DNA from: Novosphingobium indicum
Lineage (GTDB): Bacteria; Pseudomonadota; Alphaproteobacteria; Sphingomonadales; Sphingomonadaceae
Reading direction: 5' to 3'
NCBI RefSeq assembly: GCF_014645195.1
Contig: NZ_BMLK01000016.1
Coordinates: forward strand, 51,193 to 115,192
DNA length: 64,000 nt
The notes below the pieces were generated by a model. That model ran no database searches, had not been told where the DNA came from, and saw only the letters and a program-made list of their open reading frames with translations. Positions 26,492 through 33,640 of the stretch are shown piece after piece (position 1 is the first letter of the stretch; the number at the start of each line of letters is the position of its first letter). The position numbers were made by a program, and so were the translations under genes.

Positions 26492-29400
26492 ATGATCGCC
26501 CGCATCGTCACATGGGCGGTCGAGAAGCGCTGGCTAGTCCTGCTGCTCACCGTCATCGTCGCCGCCATCGGCGCCTTTTCCCTCTACCGGCTGCCGATCG
26601 ACGCGGTGCCGGACATCACCAATAATCAGGTCCAGATTAACGTCCGCGCACCCGCGCTCTCGCCCGAGCTGGTCGAGAAGCAGGTGTCGTTCCCGATCGA
26701 AACCGCGCTCGCCGGCACTCCCGGCCTTGAATATACGCGCTCGCTGAGCCGCAATGGCTTCGCGCAGATCACCGCCGTCTTTTCGGACGCCACGGACATT
26801 TATTTCGCCCGTCAGCAGGTGGGTGAACGTCTGCAGGGCGTGCAAGAGAACCTACCCGATGGCGTGAACCCCGAAATGGGTCCGATCGCGACCGGCCTGG
26901 GCGAGGTGTATATGTACACCGTTCGTCTCGAGCATCGCGAGGACGACAAGCACAAGCCCGGTGAACCGGGCCAACAGCCCGATGGCAGTTACATCACGCC
27001 AGAGGGCGAGCGACTGACGACCGAAGAGGATAAGGCGACATACCTGCGCACGGCGCAGGACTGGATCGTCACGCCGCTTCTCAAGAACACTCCGGGCCTC
27101 GCCGGCGTCGACTCGATTGGCGGTTACGCCAAGCAATTCCTCGTCGTGCCCGATGTGCAGAAGCTGGCTTCACTCGGCATCACGCTGACCGACCTGGGCA
27201 ACGCGCTGGAGCGCAACAACACCAGCGTCGGCGGCGGCTTCGTCAATCGCAATGGCGAAGGTCTGGCTGTCCGCTCGGATGCGCTCGTGCGCAATGCCGG
27301 CGAGTTGGCCAGGACCGTGATCGCGACACGTAACGGCGTGCCGATCACGGTCGAACAAGTCGCGACCGTGAAGACGGGTCAGGCGATCCGCATGGGTTCG
27401 GCCTCGGAGAATGGCACTGAGGTCGTCGTCGGCACCGCGATCATGCGGATCGGCGAGAACAGCCGCGTCGTGTCGACCGCGGTCGCGGAGAAGCTGAAGA
27501 CGATCAACGCTTCGCTGCCTCCGGACGTGGTGATTCAGCCGGTGCTCAATCGCACCGAACTGGTCAACTCGACGATCAAGACGGTTGCCAAGAACCTGTC
27601 GGAAGGCGCGGTGCTGGTCATCGTCGTGCTCTTCGTGCTGCTCGGAAACTTCCGCGCGGCGCTGATCGCGGCGCTGGTCATCCCGATCACCATGATGCTG
27701 ACCGGCTTCGGGATGCTGCGTGCTGGCGTCTCGGCCAATCTGATGAGCCTCGGCGCCCTGGACTTCGGTCTGATCGTTGATGGCGCCGTCATCATTGTCG
27801 AAAACGCGCTGCGCCGGCTTGCCGAGCAACAGCATCATGAAGGCCGATTGCTCAGCGTCAAGGAACGGCTCGCGACCGTGGCAGCCGCTGCGCGTGAGAT
27901 GATCCGTCCCTCTGTGTACGGGCAGGCGATCATCATCCTTGTCTATGTGCCGCTGCTGACGCTGACCGGCGTGGAGGGCAAGACGTTCGTGCCGATGGCG
28001 CTCACCGTCATCATCGCACTCGCTTTCGCCTTCATCCTCTCTCTCACCTTCGTGCCGGCGATGATCGCGATCTGGCTGTCGAAGAAGGTCGAGGAGAAGG
28101 ACGGCCGCATCATCACGTGGCTGAAGAAGCGCTACGAACCCGGTCTGGACCGGGCCATGAAGCGTCCGACCGTGACGATCGGGGCGGGTGTCGCGAGCCT
28201 TGTGGTGGCGGCGCTCGCCTTCACCACGCTCGGCTCGGTGTTCCTGCCGCAGCTTGATGAAGGCGATTTGCTGATCCAGTCGCTCCGTATTCCGGCGACG
28301 TCGGTCCAGCAGAGCCAAGCGATGCAGGTGCCGATCGAGCGGATGATGTCGAAGCAGCCGGAGGTGCAGTTCGTCTATTCCAAGACGGGCACCGCCGAGC
28401 TGGCGGCCGACCCGATGCCGCCGAACGCGACCGACATGTTCGTCATCCTCAAGCCGCGCAAGGATTGGCCGAATCCTGAGCTTCCCAAGGAAGAGCTGGT
28501 CAGCCGGATCGAAGGCAATCTCGCGAAGATTCCGGGCAATGCCTACGAGATCACCCAGCCCATCCAGATGCGCTTCAACGAGCTGATCGCCGGCGTGCGC
28601 GGCGACATCGCGGTGAAGGTGTTCGGGGACGACTTCAACCAGATGAACCGGACAGCCGAGCAAATCGCTGCGGCGCTGCGTAAAACGCAGGGCGCAGCGG
28701 ACGTGAAAGTTGAGCAAACGACGGGTCTCCCCATGCTCGACATTCGCGTCAATCGTGACGCGATGGCACGCCTGGGCGTCACGGCGCAGGACGTGCAGGA
28801 CACCGTGACTGCCACGATCGGCGGGCGGACCTCGGGCCAGATCTTCGAAGGCGATCGTCGCTTCCCGGTGGTGATCCGCCTGTCGGAGGCGCAGCGCGCC
28901 GACATCGGCCTGCTCCAGCAGGTGCAGGTGCCGGTGGCAGGCGGCGGCTATGTGCCGCTGTCCAGCGTCGCCGAGATCAAGGTGGTCGACGGCCCCAACC
29001 AGATCAGTCGCGAGAACGGCAAGCGGCGCGTGGTGGTGCAAGCCAACGTGCGTGGCCGCGACGTCGGATCGGTGGTTGCGGATGCGCAGGCAACGATCGC
29101 CAGCCAGGTTCGGCTGCCTGCCGGCACCTATCTCGAATGGGGCGGCCAGTTCGAAAACCTGCAATCGGCGAGCGAGCGGCTGAAGCTGGTCATTCCGGCC
29201 TGCTTCATCCTGATCCTGTTGCTGCTCTATGGCGCATTGGGATCGGTCCGCGATGCCGCCATCGTCTTCACCGGCGTGCCATTCGCGCTGGTGGGCGGCG
29301 TCCTGCTGCTCTTCTTGCGAGGCATGGACTTTTCGATCTCGGCGGCGGTGGGCTTCATCGCCCTGTCGGGCATCGCGGTCCTCAACGGCCTCGTGATGGT

Positions 29401-29737
29401 CAGCTCGATCCAGGATCTGATCCGGTCGGGGCTATCGCGCGAAGAGGCGGCCCATGTCGGCGCAATGCAGCGCCTGCGGCCCGTCGTCATGACCGCGCTC
29501 GTCGCAAGCCTCGGCTTCGTGCCGATGGCGCTTGGCGAGGGGGCGGGCGCGGAGGTGCAGAAGCCATTGGCGACCGTCGTCATCGGCGGCCTGATCTCGG
29601 CGACGCTGCTGACGCTGTTCGTGCTGCCGACGCTCTACGCCCGGTTCGGGCAGAAAGTGATCGAGAAGCCCGAGCACTACAATGAGGAGCATGAAGGGGA
29701 CGACCACGGTCAGACCTTCGTGAACAACTTGGCCTGA
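26492..29737 (+). CDS. czcA: CzcA, heavy-metal RND efflux pump (HME1 type), 1081 aa
   Basis: Proton-driven inner-membrane pump for divalent cations. The transmembrane segment 4 signature DFGLIVDGAVIIVEN (from about residue 424) matches the HME1 pattern DFGxxxDGAxxxVEN associated with Zn/Co/Cd export. Twelve predicted helices and two large periplasmic loops fit the usual length of about 1060. The first loop contains an unusual acidic/polar insertion (HREDDKHKPGEPGQQPDG). It is the third gene of the czcCBA operon. Confidence 0.95.
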   Translation: MIARIVTWAVEKRWLVLLLTVIVAAIGAFSLYRLPIDAVPDITNNQVQINVRAPALSPELVEKQVSFPIETALAGTPGLEYTRSLSRNGFAQITAVFSDATDIYFARQQVGERLQGVQENLPDGVNPEMGPIATGLGEVYMYTVRLEHREDDKHKPGEPGQQPDGSYITPEGERLTTEEDKATYLRTAQDWIVTPLLKNTPGLAGVDSIGGYAKQFLVVPDVQKLASLGITLTDLGNALERNNTSVGGGFVNRNGEGLAVRSDALVRNAGELARTVIATRNGVPITVEQVATVKTGQAIRMGSASENGTEVVVGTAIMRIGENSRVVSTAVAEKLKTINASLPPDVVIQPVLNRTELVNSTIKTVAKNLSEGAVLVIVVLFVLLGNFRAALIAALVIPITMMLTGFGMLRAGVSANLMSLGALDFGLIVDGAVIIVENALRRLAEQQHHEGRLLSVKERLATVAAAAREMIRPSVYGQAIIILVYVPLLTLTGVEGKTFVPMALTVIIALAFAFILSLTFVPAMIAIWLSKKVEEKDGRIITWLKKRYEPGLDRAMKRPTVTIGAGVASLVVAALAFTTLGSVFLPQLDEGDLLIQSLRIPATSVQQSQAMQVPIERMMSKQPEVQFVYSKTGTAELAADPMPPNATDMFVILKPRKDWPNPELPKEELVSRIEGNLAKIPGNAYEITQPIQMRFNELIAGVRGDIAVKVFGDDFNQMNRTAEQIAAALRKTQGAADVKVEQTTGLPMLDIRVNRDAMARLGVTAQDVQDTVTATIGGRTSGQIFEGDRRFPVVIRLSEAQRADIGLLQQVQVPVAGGGYVPLSSVAEIKVVDGPNQISRENGKRRVVVQANVRGRDVGSVVADAQATIASQVRLPAGTYLEWGGQFENLQSASERLKLVIPACFILILLLLYGALGSVRDAAIVFTGVPFALVGGVLLLFLRGMDFSISAAVGFIALSGIAVLNGLVMVSSIQDLIRSGLSREEAAHVGAMQRLRPVVMTALVASLGFVPMALGEGAGAEVQKPLATVVIGGLISATLLTLFVLPTLYARFGQKVIEKPEHYNEEHEGDDHGQTFVNNLA

Positions 29738-29790
29738 TGGGTGCGCGGGGCGATCCGCGATCGCCCCGCTCATCTCTGGGAGATGGGGAT

Positions 29791-30279
29791 ATGCCTCGCA
29801 CCATAACCAGCTCAATGCTTCACGGCGGGCCACTGCGGATCTGGTCGGCGATCACCGATCCAGATCATCGTCGGGCTTGGAGTCCGCTCGTATTCCTCGA
29901 CAACCCGTGCCAGCCTGGCGAGACGGAATGTACCTTCGCGATCCAGGGCATCACCCGGCCAATTCGGACGCCGGCCCGGGTCGATCAATTCGACAAGCCG
30001 CGCGCCTTCGCTTGGTCCTGCGGCATCCCTTATCTGTTCACGCTCGAAGAGCGGTACGAGCTGGCAGGGGACGACGGTGGCACCAGGCTAACACATAGCT
30101 GCACGCTGCGCGGGGCGCTGTCTCTGCCGTTCGCGGCGATGATGTTGCGTCGTCTGCGGTCCCTGATGATCGAGGCTGACGATCGCCTCGCAACCTATCT
30201 GCGCTGGCGGGTGGGTCAGCCTGCCCGCGGGATCAATCGTCAGCGCGTCCCCTCCCGCTACAGGAGGAAGGCGCGGTGA
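29791..30279 (+). CDS. SRPBCC-superfamily protein, 162 aa
   Basis: The sequence fits the START/Bet v1-like SRPBCC pattern of polyketide cyclase-like proteins: a hydrophobic strand and helix with IWSAITDPDHRRAWSPLV (residues 14-31), a central PRAFAWSCGIPYLFTLEERY, then GGTRLTHSCTL and a C-terminal amphipathic helix. Such proteins bind hydrophobic ligands. The ATG at 29791 was chosen because the longer frame starts on the czcA stop. It is followed without a gap by the lipoprotein gene. Its role in metal resistance is unclear. Confidence 0.7.
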   Translation: MPRTITSSMLHGGPLRIWSAITDPDHRRAWSPLVFLDNPCQPGETECTFAIQGITRPIRTPARVDQFDKPRAFAWSCGIPYLFTLEERYELAGDDGGTRLTHSCTLRGALSLPFAAMMLRRLRSLMIEADDRLATYLRWRVGQPARGINRQRVPSRYRRKAR

Positions 30280-30650
30280 TGCCGTTGAAGCGGGTACTGC
30301 CCGCCCTCATCCTCGTTGTCGGGCTGGCGGCTTGCACGGAAAGCAAGCCGCCAGCTCCGCCAACGGAGCAGCAAATCCATTCGTCCGACAGCGCCGTGGC
30401 GACCGGGGAAATGGGGCGTCATCCCTATCGCTGTTCCGACGGGGAACCGCTGTTCGTCGATTACAAGGACAACGGCCTGCAGATCGATTTGCGGCGCTCC
30501 AGCAGCGCCGTGCCCATGACGCTGACCGCGCCGGCGCAGGGCCTCCAATATGTCGGCGAGACAGCCACCGCGACCTTCAAGGGGTCGCAGCTCACCGTCG
30601 TGGAAGGCGAGGGCCGCACCCGAATCTGCGAACGGGAGGGCACCCGATGA
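30279..30650 (+). CDS. MliC-like lipoprotein, 123 aa
   Basis: The N-terminus has a lipobox (LVVGLAACTE), so it is a probable outer-membrane or periplasmic lipoprotein. The domain starts YRCSDGEPLFVDYKDNGLQI and ends ATFKGSQLTVVEGEG then RICE, with two Cys positioned as in MliC/PliC lysozyme-inhibitor domains. GGAGGAAG precedes the start, which overlaps the previous stop. A related protein is encoded at 31950-32345. Confidence 0.65.
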   Translation: MPLKRVLPALILVVGLAACTESKPPAPPTEQQIHSSDSAVATGEMGRHPYRCSDGEPLFVDYKDNGLQIDLRRSSSAVPMTLTAPAQGLQYVGETATATFKGSQLTVVEGEGRTRICEREGTR

Positions 30651-30695
30651 ACCGCCCTGTCTTCCGACACGTCGCACTGCAACGGGAGAGAAACG

Positions 30696-31037
30696 ATGTC
30701 TGACACGTCGATCTCGAATGTGATGGCCATTCGCGCCGAAGTGATCGCGCGAAGCCGCGCTTTGCGTGAGGCGCAGCCGACGGCACCGCCCGGCGTGACG
30801 CCGACCGCTCCGGCGTCGAACTTCGCCGACACCCTCAATGCCGTGGTCGCGAAGGTCAACGAGACCCAAGAGCAAGAGGATGTCGTCACCGAAGCATATG
30901 AGCGTGGCGAAACCACCGACATTGCAACCGTCGCGCTCATCCAGAGCCGCGCATCCATTACTTTCGAGGCGACCCTGCAAGTCCGGAACAAGCTGCTGTC
31001 CGCTTATCGGGACATCATGAACATGCCGATCGGATGA
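30696..31037 (+). CDS. fliE: FliE-like flagellar basal-body protein, isolated from any flagellar genes, 113 aa
   Basis: Residues 42-112 match the FliE pattern closely: NFADTLNAVVAKVNETQEQE, AYERGETTDIATVALIQ and the C-terminal TFEATLQVRNKLLSAYRDIM followed by NMPIG. FliE normally joins the MS ring to the rod in the flagellar basal body. No other flagellar gene is in this window, and this copy sits inside the metal-homeostasis island. A good GGAGAG site precedes the ATG. It may be a borrowed fold, an orphan, or a chance passenger. Confidence 0.8.
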   Translation: MSDTSISNVMAIRAEVIARSRALREAQPTAPPGVTPTAPASNFADTLNAVVAKVNETQEQEDVVTEAYERGETTDIATVALIQSRASITFEATLQVRNKLLSAYRDIMNMPIG

Positions 31038-31068
31038 CGATCGCTAAGAGATTTAGGGCGTAATTGAT

Positions 31069-31956
31069 ATGATAGTCGGCGCGAGGCCACGTTTTAGGCA
31101 GATCATTATCGAGGTTTGGAAGCCTCTCACGATCCTGTTCGTGTGGGACGTGGCGGTGACGGCATTCCACATGATGACCCCGATCAAGGAACCGCCTTTG
31201 CCGACGGCGCTGTTCGGCACTGCCATTGCGCTCTTCATGGGGTTTCGGACCAACGCAGCTTATGCGCGCTGGTGGGAAGCGCGAACCCTTTGGGGCGCGC
31301 TCATCAATGCGTCGCGCAGCCTAGCCAGGATCACGCGCAGCCTGACCAAGGGGGAACCCGAGGGCAGTGAGATGCGGCACAACATCATCCTGCGGCAGAT
31401 CGCCTTCGCGCACTCGATGCGCTGCCAGCTTCGCCGACAGTCGCCCTATGAAGAGATTGCCCGGATCGCCGGAACGGACGTCGCCGATATGGCGGTCGCT
31501 CGCCTGAACCCTGCCAACGCGCTCTTGGAGGACATATCGGGCATTTACGCCGACGCGCTCGCGGAAAGTCGGATCACCGAGATCCAGCAGGCAACTGTGG
31601 AGCGCGTCCTGATCGACATCGCCAATGCGCAGGGTGGCATGGAGCGGATCAAGAACACGCCGCTGCCCAATGGCTTTCGGTTTTTCCCGAACCTCTTCAC
31701 GCGCGTGTTCTGCGTGCTGCTCCCGATCGCGCTGGTCGAATCCCTGGGCCTTGCCACGCCGATCGGATCGACGCTGATCGGACTCGTCTTCCTAGCGGTG
31801 CTGAGCATCGGCGAGGATCTGACCGATCCGTTCGCCAATAGCGTCCACGATGTCCCGCTCACGGCCATGTGCCGCACGATCGAGATCGACCTTCTTCAGA
31901 CGGCGGGACTACCGGCCCCTGAGCCGCTGACGCCCGATCACGGCGTGCTGTGGTGA
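31069..31956 (+). CDS. Bestrophin-family anion channel, 295 aa
   Basis: The N-terminal helix and FRTNAAYARWWEARTLWGALI (residues about 58-78) are the conserved core of bacterial bestrophins (YneE family), followed by the C-terminal EDLTDPFANSVHDVPLTAMC segment. Family members form pentameric anion or cation-permeable channels in the inner membrane. Length is typical. It ends on the start of the next lipoprotein gene (seven-base overlap). In a metal island it might balance charge during ion efflux; that is inference. Confidence 0.88.
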   Translation: MIVGARPRFRQIIIEVWKPLTILFVWDVAVTAFHMMTPIKEPPLPTALFGTAIALFMGFRTNAAYARWWEARTLWGALINASRSLARITRSLTKGEPEGSEMRHNIILRQIAFAHSMRCQLRRQSPYEEIARIAGTDVADMAVARLNPANALLEDISGIYADALAESRITEIQQATVERVLIDIANAQGGMERIKNTPLPNGFRFFPNLFTRVFCVLLPIALVESLGLATPIGSTLIGLVFLAVLSIGEDLTDPFANSVHDVPLTAMCRTIEIDLLQTAGLPAPEPLTPDHGVLW

Positions 31957-32345
31957 GGGCGGTGCGCGCCTTGCGGCACCTGCCTGGCCTGACAGCCGCG
32001 CGCATCGGCGCCGTTCTGTTCGCGGGTATGGTCGTAGGGGCGTGCAATCCCGCGCCGAGCGAACCGGCCGAGCCGGCGCATGAAAAGCATCTGACGCCTC
32101 GATTGATCGCGCAGCGCATCATGTATTGCGACGATGGATCGCGCGCCGATGTCGACTTCATCGACGACGGGCTGAAGATGGCTGTCACCTGGCTGCCCAA
32201 CGGCAGAACCGAGATCCTGCACGCGCAACGGACCGGCGAAGAATTTCGCGGCGACCAGTCGCGGGCAGTCGTGGCGGGCGGGTCGATCGCCTTCACGCAG
32301 CGCGGGAAGATCCGCGTCTGTCATCGAACACCGGAGGAATCATAG
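31950..32345 (+). CDS. MliC-like lipoprotein, second copy, 131 aa
   Basis: A GTG start overlaps the bestrophin stop. The lipobox is GMVVGACNP. The mature domain YCDDGSRADVDFIDDGLKMA, ending IRVCHRT, aligns with the protein at 30279-30650: Y-C-DG near the start, a D/N-D/N-G-L element, and an R-(I/V)-C close. The two are diverged paralogs. Export and lipid anchoring are likely; function may be lysozyme inhibition or an envelope role linked to metal stress. Confidence 0.65.
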   Translation: MVRAVRALRHLPGLTAARIGAVLFAGMVVGACNPAPSEPAEPAHEKHLTPRLIAQRIMYCDDGSRADVDFIDDGLKMAVTWLPNGRTEILHAQRTGEEFRGDQSRAVVAGGSIAFTQRGKIRVCHRTPEES

Positions 32346-32348
32346 GAT

Positions 32349-33035
32349 ATGCAGGCATTGCTCTACACGCTTGCGCCTGTGTTGGCGGTCGTGCTCGGCG
32401 CGATCATCGCGAGCCGCACCAAATTGAATCCTGGTCTCGTGGCGGGGCTACAGCATCTTGCTGCCGGCGTCGTGTTCGCGGCGGCAGCGACTGAAATTCT
32501 GCCGCAGGTCAAGCATGAGGCTTCGCCCAGCGCGACGTTGATCGGCGGGGCGGCGGGCGTCGTAACGATGCTGGGTCTCAAGGCTTTCGAGGCCCGCTTC
32601 AAGGGGCCGATGGCGCTGCTCGCCGCCATCGGCATCGACATCCTAGTCGATGGCCTGGTGCTCGGCCTTGCCTTCGTCGCGGGCGAGAAGGCGGGATTTC
32701 TGCTGACGATCGCGCTGACGCTCGAAGTGCTCTTCCTGGGTCTGACGCTGACCAACGAGCTGGCGGAAACCTATCGCTCGCGCCTGCGCATCATCGTGAT
32801 CGTCTCGGCCTTGGCGCTGTTGCTGCCAATCGGCGCGCTCGCGGCCGTTCCTGTCGCCACGCTCTCGCCGGTAATGGTCGCTGGCTTCCTGAGCTTTGGG
32901 CTGATGGCGCTGCTCTACCTCGTCACGGAAGAGCTGCTGGTTGAGGCGCACGAGAAGCCTGACACCCCGCTCATCAGCTCGATGTTCTTCGTAGGGTTCC
33001 TTGCCCTGCTAACGCTCGAGGAGATCATGGGATGA
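32349..33035 (+). CDS. ZIP-family metal transporter, 228 aa
   Basis: About eight hydrophobic segments are present. A ZIP-like helix carrying HLAAGVVFAAAATEILPQVK lies near residue 36, and IGIDILVDGLVLGLAF near 95 supplies polar membrane residues. LTNELAETYRSRLRI and the final FFVGFLALLTLEEIMG complete the fold. ZIP proteins move divalent metal into the cytoplasm or between compartments; this copy lacks a long His loop. It overlaps the CDF gene by four bases. Confidence 0.85.
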   Translation: MQALLYTLAPVLAVVLGAIIASRTKLNPGLVAGLQHLAAGVVFAAAATEILPQVKHEASPSATLIGGAAGVVTMLGLKAFEARFKGPMALLAAIGIDILVDGLVLGLAFVAGEKAGFLLTIALTLEVLFLGLTLTNELAETYRSRLRIIVIVSALALLLPIGALAAVPVATLSPVMVAGFLSFGLMALLYLVTEELLVEAHEKPDTPLISSMFFVGFLALLTLEEIMG

Positions 33036-33640
33036 TCCCGAGCAACGACAACAATGGCGGCAAGGAGCGCCGTACCCTCTGGATCGTCCTGCTGCTGAAC
33101 GCAGCAATCGCGGCGGGCTTCTTCGTCTCAGGATTTTTCGCGGATTCGAGTGCCCTGATCGCAAACGGTGTCGACAACCTGTCCGATACGGCCGTGTATG
33201 CGCTGAGCCTTGTGGCGCTCACCCGGGGCCAGACGTGGAAGACACGCGCCGCGGTCGCTTCGGGCGTCATGCTGCTGATCTTCGCGGGCGGTATCCTGAT
33301 CGACGTTGGCCGGCGCTACCTTCAGGGCAGCGAGCCGATCGGACCGACCATGATGGTCATGTCGGCGATCGCCGGCGTCGTAAACTACCTCTGCCTGCGG
33401 CTGCTCCAGCGGCTCAAGGATCCGGACGTCAACCTGCGGGCCGCCACCACCTTCAGCTTCAATGACTTCATTTCCAATGGCGGCATCCTAATCGCGGGCG
33501 TGCTGGTGCTGTGGCTGGGCACCAACTGGCCGGACCTTCTGGTCGGCTTCGCTACCGCCATCATCGCCATCAAGGGCGGTGTCGAAATCCTGCGCGACGC
33601 GCGCGCCGAAACCAAGAAAAGCGAAAGGAGGTCGTCATGA
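33032..33640 (+). CDS. CDF-family (CzcD-like) cation efflux protein, 202 aa
   Basis: The protein has the CDF helices with the metal-site motif SSALIANGVDNLSDTAVYAL (residues about 35-54) and the second site FSFNDFISNGGIL (about 140-152), in place of the more usual HxxxD. The C-terminal cytoplasmic domain of normal CDFs is missing, so the length (202) is short. ATGA overlap joins it to the ZIP gene. Probable Zn/Cd/Co-proton antiporter of the inner membrane. Confidence 0.82.
   Translation: MIPSNDNNGGKERRTLWIVLLLNAAIAAGFFVSGFFADSSALIANGVDNLSDTAVYALSLVALTRGQTWKTRAAVASGVMLLIFAGGILIDVGRRYLQGSEPIGPTMMVMSAIAGVVNYLCLRLLQRLKDPDVNLRAATTFSFNDFISNGGILIAGVLVLWLGTNWPDLLVGFATAIIAIKGGVEILRDARAETKKSERRSS

Noticed and set aside
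27170..29164. 664-residue minus-strand open frame inside czcA
   Set aside because: His/Arg/Asp-rich shadow of a high-GC gene; czcA is unambiguous on the plus strand.
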